From the NCBI RefSeq assembly GCF_028476545.1, contig NW_026731876.1:310001-374000 (forward strand): a stretch of DNA of 64,000 bases. Reading direction: 5' to 3'. This stretch comes from Physella acuta. Taxonomy: Eukaryota; Mollusca; Gastropoda; Physidae. The position numbers and the translations under genes are program-made. This document shows positions 1-63,539 of this stretch, piece after piece; position 1 is the stretch's first letter, and each line of letters starts with the position of its first letter. The notes beneath the pieces were generated by a model. That model searched no databases and was not told the origin of the DNA. It worked only from the letters and a program-made list of their open reading frames with translations.

Positions 1-1690
1 TCTAGTTTAATTCGTGAGGCCCAATCTAAAAGCCTCTAGTTTAGTTCGTGAGGTCCAATCTAAAAGCCTCTAGTTTAATTCGTTAGGACCAATCTAAAAG
101 CCTCTAGTTTAAATCGTGAGGACCAATCTAAAAGCCTCTAGTTTAAATCGTGAGGACCAATCTAAAAGCCTCTAGTTTAGTTTGTGAGGACCAATCTAAA
201 AGCCTCGAGTTTAGTTCGTGAGGACCAATCTAAAAGCCTCTAGTTTAAATCGTGAGGACCAATCTAAAAGCCTCTAGTTTAAATCGTGAGGACCAATCTA
301 AAAGCCTCTAGTTTAGTTCGTGAGGACCAATCTAAAAGCCTCTAGTTTAAATCGTGAGGACCAATCTAAAAGCCTCTAGTTTAAATCGTGAGGACCAATC
401 TAAAAGCCTCTAGTTTAGTTCGTGAGGACCAATCTAAAAGCCTCTAGTTTAGTTCGTGAGGACCAATCTAAAAGCCTCTAGTTTAGTTCGTGAGGCCCAA
501 TCTAAAAGCCTCTAGTTTAGTTCGTGAGGACCAATCTAAAAGCCTCTAGTTTAGTTCGTGAGGACCAATCTAAAAGCCTCTAGTTTAGTTCGTGAGGACC
601 AATCTAAAAGCCTCTAGTTTAGTTCGTGAGGACCAATCTAAAAGCCTCTAGTTTAGTTCGTGAGGCCCAATCTAAAAGCCTCTAGTTTAGTTCGTGAGGA
701 CCAATCTAAAAGCCTCTAGTTTAGTTCGTGAGGACCAATCTAAAAGCCTCTAGTTTAGTTCGTGAGGACCAATCTAAAAGCCTCTAGTTTAGTTCGTGAG
801 GACCAATCTAAAAGCCTCTAGTTTAGTTCGTGAGGACCAATCTAAAAGCCTCTAGTTTAGTTCGTGAGGCCCAATCTAAAAGCCTCTAGTTTAGTTCGTG
901 AGGACCAATCTAAAAGCCTCTAGTTTAGTTCGTGAGGACCAATCTAAAAGCCTCTAGTTTAGTTCGTGAGGACCAATCTAAAAGTCTCTAGTTTAGTTCG
1001 TGAGGACCAATCTAAAAGCCTCTAGTTTAGTTCGTGAGGCCCAATCTAAAAGCCTCTAGTTTAGTTCGTGAGGACCAATCTAAAAGCCTCTAGTTTAGTT
1101 CGTGAGGACCAATCTAAAAGCCTCTAGTTTAGTTCGTGAGGACCAATCTAAAAGCCTCTAGTTTAATTCGTGAGGACCAATCTAAAAGCCTCTAGTTTAA
1201 TTCGTGAGGACCAATCTAAAAGCCTCTAGTTTAGTTCGTGAGGACCAATCTAAAAGCCTCTAGTTTAGTTCGTGAGGACCAATCTAAAAGCCTCTAGTTT
1301 AATTCGTGAGGACCAATCTAAAAGCCTCTAGTTTAATTCGTGAGGACCAATCTAAAAGCCTCTAGTTTAGTTCGTGAGGACCAATCTAAAAGCCTCTAGT
1401 TTAATTCGTGAGGACCAATCTAAAAGCCTCTAGTTTAGTTCGTGAGGACCAATCTAAAAGCCTCTAGTTTAATTCGTGAGGACCAATCTAAAAGCCTCTA
1501 GTTTAGTTTGTGAGGCCCGATCTAAAAGCCTCTAGTTTAATTCGTGAGGCCCGATCTAAAAGCCTCTAGTTTAATTCGTGAGGACCAATCTAAAAGCCTC
1601 TAGTTTAGTTTGTGAGGCCCGATCTAAAAGCCTCTAGTTTAATTCGTGAGGCCCGATCTAAAAGCCTCTAGTTTAATTTGTGAGGCCCAT
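1..1690. repeat. Tandem array, 34-bp unit
   Basis: About 50 units with the core AGCCTCTAGTTTAGTTCGTG then AGGACCAATCTAAA. Variants (AAATC, AATTC, AGTTC, GCCC) occur in short runs, a sign of local unit homogenisation. It continues beyond the left edge and lies in the intron after the last visible cyclase exon. Confidence 0.97.
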
Positions 1691-1729
1691 TCCTACTCTA
1701 ATCATAGTGACTTCACCAAGAATATTTAC

Positions 1730-52768
<51,039 letters not shown>

Positions 52769-52859
52769 CTGCCGGACATTTCCGGCAAAGAGCGTAGCCA
52801 TTAAGAGTCGCGATAATGTGGGCCAATATTTGAAAGTCATTAAAGTAGTAGAACCATAG

Positions 52860-53622
52860 GTGGTAAACAGAGAAACACAATCTTTGGTAAACAGACAAAC
52901 ACATTCTTTGGTAAACAGAGAAATATTCTTTGGTAAACAGAGAAACACATTATTTGGTAAACAGAGAAACACATTCTTTGGTAAACAGAGAAACACATTC
53001 TTTGGTAAACAGAGAAATACATTCTTTGGTAAACAGAGAAACACATTCTTTGGTAAACAGAGAAACACATTCTTTGGTAAACAGAGAAACACATTCTTTA
53101 AGTGGTAAACAGAGAAACACATTCTTTGGTAAAAAGAGGAACACATTTTTGGTAAACAGACAAACACATTTTTTGGTAAACAGAGAAACACATTCTTTGG
53201 TAAACAGAGAAACACATTTTTGGTAAACAGAGAAACACATTTTTGGTAAACAGAGAAACACAATCTTTGGTTAAACAGAGAAACACATTATTTGGTAAAC
53301 AGAGAAACACATTATTTGGTAAACAGAGAAACACATTTTTGGTAAACAGAGAAACACATTTTTGGTATATAGAGAACCACAATCTTTGGTAAACAAGCAC
53401 ATTCTTTGATAAACAGAGAAACACATTCTTTGGTTAAACAGAGAAACACATTATTTGGTAAACAGAGAAACACATTTTTGGTAAACAGAGAAACACATTC
53501 TTTGGTAAACAGAGAAACACATTCTTTGGTAAACAGAGAAACACATTCTTTGGTAAACAGAGAAACACATTTTTGGTAAACAGAAACACATTCTTTGGTA
53601 AACAGAGAATCACAATGTGTCA
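52860..53622. repeat. Tandem array, ~24-bp unit
   Basis: About 33 units of GGTAAACAGAGAAACACATT plus CTTT, with shorter units lacking CT. Confidence 0.97.
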
Positions 53623-53879
53623 AAATGTACTGCTCCTACACTCCCGAGTAAAAATTTAAACTCATTACAAAAGTTAATTAGTTAATTATGAAAGAAAAAA
53701 ACTAAGCATTTCTTATAAGAAAATTTCTAGAAGAATTTTTTGGAAGTTTTGAAGACGTTTCATCAAGTTTTTTTCTGCTATCTGATCTTCTGTGTGCGAT
53801 AAATCAGGTCCCGTCCAAAACATCTTGAACTGCAGCTCTCTAATGCATGATCTTTAAACTCAGAGTAATATGTTACATC

Positions 53880-54180
53880 TTACAGAGCCCCCCCCCCCCC
53901 CCCCCACGACATGTAACTTCAGAGTGATCTGTTACATCTTACAGAGCCCCCCCCCCCCCACGACATGTAACTTCAGAGTAATCTGTTACATCTTACAGAG
54001 CCCCCCCCCCCCCACGACATGTAACTTCAGAGTAATCTGTTACATCTTACAGAGCCCCCCCCCCCCCCCCCCACGACATGTAACTTCAGAGTAATCTGTT
54101 ACATCTTACAGAGCCCCCCCCCCCCCCCCGCCATGACATTTAACGTCAGAGTACTCTGTTAAATATTACAGAGCCCACCG
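53880..54180. repeat. Five ~57-bp units with poly-C
   Basis: Units of ACGACATGTAACTTCAGAGT, AATCTGTTACATCTTACAGAG and a poly-C run of 12-20. Confidence 0.95.
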
Positions 54181-55195
54181 CCACCCCCTCCCTCAATTTC
54201 TGATGATAATCAGCTTTGATGGGTGAGATACTGACACCCACAGCACAATTTTGACAACCTGAGATATGCCAAGATATGGAACAGGTTTGTCATCTTTTAA
54301 AACCAGAATGTTGTCAACACACGGACACACGGGTGATCCAGGACGTCACGCAACATGTGAGACCAAACAAACACACACGGTTTACACAACACCAGACTGA
54401 ATGAAACAACAGCTCGTTAAGAATAAAATAGTTTTATACTCCATACACTATCTACACAAACACCGGCTATTCTAAATATAAATACATACGCTAGTACACA
54501 GACTGATACAGTGGCTGTATAAAAGTTCACATATCTAATCCACACTACCTTGTGAGAGAACTGGACTGAACAGATACAATCACACTCCTTCTCACACACC
54601 TTATATACACACACACAGAGGTACACACGGAACTGACACAACTCACAACACGAGAATTGAACAGGGACGAACGGGACAGGGTACCAAGTATAAACAACAT
54701 TCACCCAACATCCCCCTTCACTCATTCACTCCACAAAGATACAATATGTAGCTGTTGACAATCTTGAACACAGAAACACAGTCAAATGTTGCAGATATAC
54801 ATAGGACTTTGTAGAAAAAAAAACGTGTATTCTCAACAAATCACTCCCCATCTTACACCAAAATTCCCAGCCAAATGTGAGAGGGTCAAAGATCGAAGCC
54901 ATTAAAAACGCCTGTCCTGTCCAGATTTTGGACAGAGGAAAAATATGAGGTAAAAATATCTGGATATTTTTCAAAGCCGGGGTGGGCTTTTGGTGGTAAT
55001 CTGATCATGTCGGGCTGTATCTCACAAACTGCTTTTGGTGGTAATCTGATCATGTCGGCTGTATCTCACAAACTGTTTTTGTCTCCCCACTGCTGATGGC
55101 GAGATTAAAGTTGGGCATGTCGCGTCGTTTTACATTTCAAATTTCATTTTTTTAAAAATATACACCGGTTCGCGCATTTCTGTCTGCATCGTGTA
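54181..55195. other. No gene; one 43-bp doublet
   Basis: Mostly unique. GCTTTTGGTGGTAATCTGAT plus CATGTCGG(G)CTGTATCTCA is present twice (54987-55075). No exon or transposon recognised. Confidence 0.7.
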
Positions 55196-55199
55196 CCCC

Positions 55200-55985
55200 A
55201 TACAAGGTTCTACACCAGTTACCCACAAAAGGTCCCCACACCAGTTACCCACAAAGGGTCCCACACAAGTTACCCACAAAAGGTCCACACACAAGTTACC
55301 CACAAAATGTCAACACACAAGTTACCCACAAAAGGTCCCAACAAAAGCTACCTCAAAAAGGTCCCAACAAAAGCTATCTCAAAAAGGTCCCCACACAAGT
55401 TACCCACAAAAGGTCCCACACAAGTTACCCACAAAAGGTCCCACACAAGTTACCCACAAAAGGTCCACACACGTTACCCACAAAAGGTCCCACACAAGTT
55501 ACCCACAAAAGGTCCGACACAAGTTACCCACAAAAGGTCTCAACAAAAGCTACCTCAAAAAGGTCCCAACAAAAGCTACCTCAAAAAGGTCCCCACACAA
55601 GTTACCATCAAAAGGTCCCACACAAGTTACCCACAAAAGGTCCCACACAAGTTACCCACAAAAGGTCCGACACAAGTTACCCACAAAAGGTCCCAACAAA
55701 AGCTACCTCAAAAAGGTCCCCACACAAGTTACCATCAAAAGGTCCCACACAAGTTACCCACAAAAGGTCCCAACAAAAGCTACCTCAAAAAGGTCCCCAC
55801 ACAAGTTACCATCAAAAGGTCCCACACAAGTTACCCACAAAAGGTCCCAACAAAAGCTACCTCAAAAAGGTCCCAACAAAAGCTACCTCAAAAAGGTCCC
55901 AACAAAAGCTACCTCAAAAAGGTCCCCACACAAGTTACCCACATTAGGTCCCGCACAAGTTACCCACAAAAGGTCCCACACAAGA
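55200..55985. repeat. Tandem array, ~25-bp unit
   Basis: About 32 units of GTTACCCACAAAAGGTCCCA plus CACAA, alternating in blocks with a diverged AAAGCTACCTCAAAAAGGTC type. Confidence 0.97.
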
Positions 55986-56460
55986 ATGCACAAACGATCT
56001 CAGCAGCCTGGCATGTTTTAGTGCTCTGAATCTTATATCAAGAGTACGTCCCATCATTGCTGAAGGTCATGACCTTTACATTGCGTCAAGGTCAAGCGAT
56101 CCGCTTAAATTTGCATCACCCAACATGTCCTGGACTAGTGTGGCGATGAATTGAATAACCGGCAATCTCAGCTAGGTCCTGGGTCTCATTTCTTCAATCA
56201 ACATTCAGCCCCCGGTCATGGGGGAGGGGGGGGGCGGGGGCTGTGATGACGTAAGTGGGGGTGGGAGATATGGGGGAGGGGGGTTGCCATTACTGGGATA
56301 TGGAGGTGAATATGGAGGGGGAGGGAGTGGAAATTTTAAAAAATCAACAAGGAAATGTAACGTTTATGTTTACCATTTAGGTTTAGTATTTAGGTTTGCT
56401 ATTTATACTAGGAGTGAGTGCAGAGTTTAAACTCTCAGTTACTGATCAACGAGACACACA
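55986..56460. other. No gene; G-rich stretch
   Basis: Unique DNA with a G-rich segment at 56215-56330. Short open frames here match nothing I know. Confidence 0.7.
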
Positions 56461-56464
56461 ATAC

Positions 56465-56866
56465 AACATTAGCCAGTCCAACATTAGCCAGTCCAACATT
56501 AGCCACACAGTCCAACATTAGCCAGTCCAACATTAGCCACACAGTCCAACATTAGCCAGTCCAACATTAGCCAGTCCAACATTAGCTGGTCCAACATTAG
56601 CCAGTCCAACATTAGCCACACAGTCCAACATTAGCCAGTCCATCATTAGCCAGTCCAACATTAGCCAGTCCAACATTAGCCAGTCCAACATTAGCCAGTC
56701 CAACATTAGCCAGTCCAACATTAGCCAGTCCAACATTAGCTAGTCCAACATTAGCCAGTCCAACATTAGCCAGTCCAACATTAGCCAGTCCAACATTAGC
56801 CAGTCCAACATTAGCCAGTCCAACATTAGCCAGTCCAACATTAGCCAGTCCAACATTAGCCAGACA
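56465..56866. repeat. Tandem array, 15-bp unit
   Basis: About 26 units of CCAACATTAGCCAGT, some with a CACA insert. Confidence 0.98.
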
Positions 56867-58069
56867 ACGCCATCATTGAGATGCGCCACCAAGATAAGGA
56901 AGGACTGACTGACCTATACAACCCCCTCCTACTTTGATTACATGTTTTTAACAGCCGGGGGTGGGGAGGGGTGGGGGACGGGACATTTCATCCAGTATTC
57001 CGAGGCGAGCTATAAAAACGTTCTCCCGTCAAATTACAGCTGACGTATTTAACGGCGCCATCCTTACAGGTCTAATCAGTCCCAACGTTCTCCCAGCACT
57101 TGCTGCAATAGGGGCCATCTAGTGCAGTGACGTCATTGGTCACGGAGTTGGAATTTATCGCGTTCTTTTCATTCTAGGGACGCCGCGTGATGGGAATTGT
57201 TTCGTAAGATGTTTCAAGACTTTTTAATTTTTGTTTGTAAGATTTGCGCTTGGGATAGTTAATGTTGTATGACGTCATTAGTTCAGGCTGTATGACGTCG
57301 CTAGCTCGCGGGTCGTATGACGTCACTAGCACGGGTTGTATGACGTCACTTGGACCCCCCCCCCCCTATATCTCACGACGTCGATCAACCATGAAATATT
57401 CTGTAGGCTACCTCTCAAATTTCTAATCAAACTTTTTCAGCTTCTAGTTTTAAAAAAACTTTCCTGTGTAGATTAAAAAAACTTTCCTGTGTAGATTAAA
57501 AAACTATCAATCGCTTGGAGAGATTAGTTCCTCTAATTACCCAAATAAATTCACAGATGAATGTGGGGTGGGAAGCAATTTATCTGGGAAAATATCTATT
57601 TTTTTACGCGAGATTGGAAAATCTTTTGATGGAAAATGTTGATTTATAAACATATTTTTGTCCAATTAGAATTTAGAGCTGTAAAAAATCTCAGCCTGTT
57701 TTTGTTGCAAGAATTTTATCTTCAGTGGTAACAGGAATTGGAATGTGACGTGTAGACTGTCGTAACATGTGGTACATTGGATGTGAGCGTTGATGACGTG
57801 AGACCGTTGATGACGTGAGACCGTTGATGACGTGTGACCTATGATAACCTCTGATGACGTGTCACACTTATGAATGTACAACCATTTTTGTTACAGTAGA
57901 GTGCGCCGGGTCACCAAATTGTGTAGTGACGTCACTCCCGTACCACGTGACAGTCCCTGTATCACGTGACGTGGCGACCAGACATGGAACTGTAACGGAA
58001 TCTTTTGGTATTTATTTATTCAGTTTTGAGCCTCTCCCCCACGTCTTTACCCCTCCCTCCCCTCCAATA
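56867..58069. other. No gene; scattered TGACGTCA sites
   Basis: Perfect CRE palindromes occur at about 57124, 57270, 57317, 57339 and 57926, and GTTGATGACGTGAGACC is repeated at 57790-57860. No exon recognised. Confidence 0.7.
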
Positions 58070-58520
58070 ACAAAAATGGCCACATTCCCACCATTTCCCC
58101 TCACCCTAGCGGCAAGAGATAACAGTGTCGGTGCACGGGATACCACCGGCGTTACGGAAAGGGAAACAAAAAGATTCGTTTTTGTTTGCTTGTTTGGCCC
58201 GCGTCTGGGCGAATATTGCATGATTTCAGCGGCCCGTCCCCGGGCCAGGCAGTGTCCCCGGGCAGCAGATCAACACGTCAACCTGGCAAACAGCAAACAA
58301 AGTGTCCGGATGTCGATTCAATGTCGCGACCAATTACCCGCCGGGCGCGGGCAACAGAGGGGAGGTGGGGGGAACAGAGGGGGCGCGGGGAACAAGAGGG
58401 GAGGTGTTGAGGAGGGCGCGGGGAACCAGAGGGGAGGTGTTGAGAACAGAGGAGGGCGCGGAGAACAGAGGGGAGGTGTTGAGAACAGAGGAGGGCGCGG
58501 GGAACAAGAGGGGAGGTGTT
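58070..58520. promoter_or_regulatory. CpG-rich segment, possible promoter region
   Basis: CpG density is far above the rest of the window (CCCCGGGC, CGCGACC, CCGCCGGGCGCGGGC). From 58340 it includes ~27-40-base repeats GAACAGAGGGGAGGTGTTGA. It lies upstream of the recognised exons of the cyclase gene, so it could hold its start; no first exon or TATA box is identified. Confidence 0.3.
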
Positions 58521-58814
58521 GTGGACAGAGGAGCTCGCGTTTGCAAACGGATAAAAACACTCGGATAGCAATCATAAATCCTATTTCGGGGTTTTGAAGG
58601 AACATGATTTTTTTACAGACATTCCCCCCTTCAATCCGGCTGTTTTTAATCCAGGTTTTAAAGCGATCTCTGCAATTTTAGCAGCTAGTGAATTTTTTTT
58701 TTGTCCTTTTAAAGTCCGTTCTTTGAATCTCGCTGCCCAGGCTTGAAAACAAATTCCTTAAAATTAATTTTTTTTTGGGTGCGATTATTTCAGGAGTTTA
58801 ATTAAAAACAGGGT

Positions 58815-59180
58815 TGTTGTCTGTCATTCTGATGTGGTAGGTTTTTGTCTGTCATTCTGATGTGGTAGGTTTTTGTCTGTCATTCTGATGTGGTAGGTTT
58901 TTGTCTGTCATTCTGATGTGGTAGGTTTTTGTCTGTCATTCTGATGTGGTCAGTTTTTGTCTGTCGTTCTGACGTGGTAGGTTTTTGTTTGTCATTCTGA
59001 TGTGGTAGGTTTTAGTCTGTCATTCTCATGTGGTAGGTTTTAGTCTGTCATTCTGATGTGGTAGGTTTTTTTCTGTCATTCTGATGTGGTAGGTTTTTGT
59101 CTGTCATTCTGATGTGGTCAGTTTTTGTCTGTCATTCTGATGTGGTAGGTTTTTGTCTGTCATTCTGATGTGGTAGGTTT
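58815..59180. repeat. Tandem array, 28-bp unit
   Basis: About 13 units of TGTGGTAGGTTTTTGTCTGT plus CATTCTGA. Confidence 0.97.
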
Positions 59181-61850
59181 TTGTGGAAGGACACACATGG
59201 TAAGACACACATGGTCAGACAAACTTTTAGGACACACATGGTAGGACTCAATGGAAGGACATCTTCTACCAAACGAACAGTTCTCAAAGGTTCATTTATT
59301 TGAAAGGCAACAATTAAAATACGACCTTACCAGCACGGCAAAATAAAATTCAAATTCTGCGTCTATATAAAAAAAATGGCAACAAAACTATTTTTTTTAA
59401 AACGACAACTAATATATTTCGTCTATAATGAAAGTACATTGTAAACGAACATTTAATACGTGATAAACGTTAAGGACATGGATGAATATTTTTAAAAGTT
59501 AACAACAGTGCAAATGTAAATGACTGAGTAATTCATCGCTATTTTCTGTAATACGTCTCGTTTTCTCTATCAAATGTACTTTAAACAGACACTCATTAAG
59601 ATGGGATTCGGTATGGAACACTCGTGTGGAGGGAGAAGTGGAGGGGGGGGGGGGGAGGATAAAAACACCCATTTAAGTGAGGGTTCAGGAAGAAAGTATG
59701 TGGAGTGGGGGTACGAGCTAGAGAATGGGGGTGAGGGGGGAGGAGGTGAGGGTTCAGAAAAATAGTTCAGAAAACTTAAAAAATCAGATGGAAATACTTG
59801 TCGAGGAAGGCTCAAAAGGAATTTCTTACAGCTCTTCCACCCCTACCCCCGACCCCCGGGGTCTCCTACTCTATAATTAGATCCCATGTTCACCCCAGCA
59901 GTCGGGAAACGGGATGCCAGCCAAAGCCTAACCCAAACCGTTTGAGATAAAAATAGATCATACACCAAATCCAGTTACCGGCAATCTCCGGCGGCAATTG
60001 CCGCCCAACTCTCGGAGGCTCATTGGTTGGGGGGGGGGGGGGGGGGAGGCGATGCTTGTCTTTTCATATGTCAAAGTTCATATCCGCTTCTCTAGCGCAG
60101 GAGAAAGCAAAAGGTTGCAGCCGATAATGAACGTATTGTTACCTCCCCTCTTGAGGCCGCTATAATCTAGCATTCTAATTCGATGCTTTTTAGCCGGCTT
60201 TTCCTGTCGTTAAAATTAAAAGTGAATTTATAAAGATTAATTAGAAACCATCCATAATTGACAATTACATTTTTCTGAGAGAATGAATGAATCGGGTAAA
60301 AAAATTGATGGAATAAACTAATTATTCCTGGGTAATTAACGGGATTCAGAGTTAGTTTTTTCGCGGTAGTTGTCGCATCATTCAAAATCAGCGCCTCTAC
60401 GCTGTTTGTTCAGATGCTGTTCCGCTGTTTCTTTTGTGCTGTAGGGCTGTTTGTCCCCGCGTCAGTGTCGTGACGTCGAGTCAAAAATTTGCTGTCTGGC
60501 AATTAAATCAGCCTGCAGTAATTAGACTGATTGGGGAAGATTTTTTTTTGTCTTTGAACGACTGACGAGTCACAGGAACAAGAAACTTTGAGTGGGGGGT
60601 GTGAGTGTATGTGTGAGATAGTGCGGTGTATATGGTGTAAGTGTATGTGTGGGGTGGGGTGGGGTGTGTGGTAAGGTGGAGTGTGGTGGAGGGTTTGTGG
60701 CAAATCTTGTACTCGATTTTGACCAACTTCTAATCCAACAATTTCCAGGTAAGTTCCTCTTTGATGACAAAGCATAAATATCTGTTGTTTTTTTTTTAAA
60801 TTTAATTAGACGTTAAATCGGTAATTTAAAATTAATTAAACGGATTCGAAAACTTAAGAAGGGACATAACACGTTGTAATTAATGCTAGAGATCAAAGTC
60901 TCTCCCAGCCATCTCTTCGGGCGGACTAAAATTCTCGGGGGGGGGGGGGGGGGGGGGGGGTTGGTGAAGTTGCCCCCACCCCCCACCCGAAAATTTCAGG
61001 TGCCTCTCCCCCCCCCCCCCCCCCGGAGAACAAAGTCTGGAAGATCACTCGATAGATTATAAGAGTCAATAACAGGAGGGGAGATAACTAGCTAGACGCT
61101 ATCCCCCGACCCGTCTGGTGAGCTGTGTTCACGCCGAATGTTTAAAATTACAATCGTAGAGTCGGGTCGAGATAGATCTAGTTTTTAAACGATTTGAAAA
61201 TAAGGGGAGGGAGGGGGGGGGGGCAGCAAAATTAAGAGCTCTCCTTCGTTTGATCAACTTTCTTTTGCCTGTAAACTGTGGTCACGGATGGCTGCTTTCA
61301 CGGGGCAGATAATCTTCTTTCAGATATCGCGAGCTACTGAATGGTGCTTTAAAGCAAATATTTTTATCGTGTCCACTTTATAAATTATGAATCACTAAAA
61401 AGTAGAAAATAAAACAAATATAAAAAACCTGTATAGCCACACCATTTTAAATGCATTGAAAATGAGAAAATAAAAATAATTTGCTTTCTTTCATGAAAGC
61501 TTTGGTCGCTCATGAGATCTTTTACATATTTTAGCGACAAAGCTTTTATGAAAGAAAGCAGATTAGTTTCATTGTCTTATTTTCAGTGCATTTAAAAGCT
61601 TGTTGCTATGAAGTTTTTATATTTGTTTTATTTTGAAGTTGTCTATAGATATTTAACCTGAAATTTGTGTTACTTCATATCTGTTTTTTTACCCAATATA
61701 GTAATGACGCATGTTCCCTCAAGCAGCGCACAGTACAGTACTTTAGTGAAATAGATATATCCTTGTACAAGACTTTAAGAACACCGCGCACAAAGAAGAC
61801 ATTTTTCGTCTTAGAGGAAATGTTGGGTAATAATACTCTTAAGTCTTTTT
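59181..61850. other. No gene; poly-G/poly-C tracts
   Basis: AT-rich unique DNA with G or C runs at 59645, 60030, 60940, 61008 and 61210. 61490-61560 holds an imperfect inverted repeat (TTTCTTTCATGAAAGCTTTG / AAAGCTTTTATGAAAGAAAG). No exon with a family match. Confidence 0.7.
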
Positions 61851-63177
61851 ACTTTCCCCTACACGAAGTATAGAGGAAGTATTGTAATGGTGTGAAAAAT
61901 CGACCTCGAGATTTTCACAAATCTCGACGTTTTACATCTCACTGAGTCGGAAAAACATACGTTTTGCACTTTTGTCCGTATGTCTGTGTGTGTGTGTCTG
62001 TTTGGAAATGTGTCGGTGTGTCTGTGAACACGATTGGTTGATGATATTTCATATATAAGTATTATATCAGTTTTTGTAGTTCTGTATCGACTTTTCAGCG
62101 ATTTCCGGTAACCGGAAGTGGAACTTATTCTATTTTTTGTTTGTCAAAAACCCATAGCTTGAGTATTATTTCAGATAGATAGACGAAATGTCACATATAA
62201 GTAAAAGTTTTAATTCTCTGCCTGCCTTCTATCATATTTTGAGTAATTTCTGTTCACCGGAAGTAGTACTTTTCGCTATTTTCGATTTCTTAAAAAACTC
62301 ATATGAATTTATAAAGTACATATATTCTGCAAGGAGACAGAACAAATGTTCTCAGACAAAATATCCCAGACAAAAAATCTCACGGACAAATGATATCAGG
62401 ACAAAAGATCTCAAGGAAGTTTTTATGGTTTTGACAAGAAAGCAAAATATAATGTCACATGTCACAAGTTTTAACTAAGGAAAGTACACAACACCAATCG
62501 CGTCATCTTCCATAGAATATGAAGAAATGAACTATTTCATTCAAATTTGATTTAGATCTATAGATCTACTTATCAAGACGTAATTTGTGAAATTAATACA
62601 ATTTTCTCGGCCTAAACTAATACAAATTACTTTAAAAAAACAACATTAATACAATTGAACAGCCGGGTTTTTAATCATTTCAGTCGCTTAATCAGTGTGT
62701 ATTTAATATGGCGTTGTGTTGACTACTAATGTATATAATTTGGTCTTTCTAATAGGTATTGGTAGACTATGTTATTTCAAACCAGTTTTTCTTGCAGACT
62801 TTTTTCTCCGGGGGGGGGGGGGGTGGAACATTTTTTTTCGGGGGTGCGGACAACAATTTCCGGAGGGGGGGGGGCGGACACTGGTTAAAGTATGTTTTCT
62901 ATATAATTTCAATTCGTTCGGGGGGGGGGGTAGAAGAGATGCCTGGAAGAAACTCTGTTTAAAACGTTTCAGATTTTCAGTTATTTCTTTGTTTTGTCAC
63001 TAATATTGTTCAACGTGTATTAAAGCAAATTGCGTTTTGATCAGTAACTATTTTGTAAACAAATTTTCTCAAACATGTATAACATTAAAATATATAGGCC
63101 TATATTTCACGTGTAACAAGTACCGACGACTAGCTACTTAAGAATATGCGAGAAAGTTTAGGGGAGATCACTCCCGC
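61851..63177. mobile_element. Dispersed repeat family, copy 2 (interrupted)
   Basis: Matches copy 1 over its left ~470 bases (from ACTTTCCCCTACACGAAG) and at its right end (GCGAGAAAGTTTAGGGGAGA, TCACTCCCG), but about 800 other bases lie between, including ATCTCA..ACAAAA repeats (62350-62410) and the inverted C-rich repeat (62790-62965). Apparently an older copy hit by later insertions. Confidence 0.7.
62790..62965 (-). repeat. Dispersed G/C-rich repeat, inverted copy of 38877-39035
   Basis: Its reverse complement shares GAGTTTCTTCCAGGCATCTC, an AACGAA..GAAATT segment and GGAGAAAAAAGTCTG with 38877-39035, separated by poly-C tracts of variable length. A third related stretch is near 60890-61035 (CCGGAGAACAAAGTCTGG). 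Confidence 0.7.
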
Positions 63178-63539
63178 TTTTTTAAATTTGTTTTTAATAA
63201 TTTGCAACAAAGTATGACTTATCAGACAACTACAAACATTGACGGTACAACAACCCACATTCTAAAAGTTTAAAACAATTAGCACCAGATTATCTAGCGC
63301 GTGAAACAAAACGTACGTCACACATTAATTATTCACCTTCCGCATCCCATATTCCCAACCTAAATCTTTCTGTGACGTTAAAGTAACGGTCGATTTGATT
63401 GAAATTTGAGACAAGACAAAGTGGTATGACATCAATTTTCTAACGGCCACCCGATTAGTGTCATGTCTGACGTTTCCAAATGACCGCTAAAATGGCGGCC
63501 AGTTGACCCCGCGGTCTAGTGCTAACAGCTTTTAGAAAA
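63178..63539. other. No gene
   Basis: Unique DNA between the dispersed repeat and the terminal array; nothing recognised. Confidence 0.7.

Noticed and set aside
55986-56200. Minus-strand reading LPVIQFIATLVQDMLGDANL as an upstream ANF-receptor exon
   Set aside because: Superficial hydrophobic pattern only; lacks the expected conserved residues and a convincing splice border.
60600-60760. Plus-strand exon ending CAATTTCCAG/GTAAGT
   Set aside because: Good donor, but the coding stretch is GT-repeat-like, has no acceptor or family match and no partner exons on that strand.
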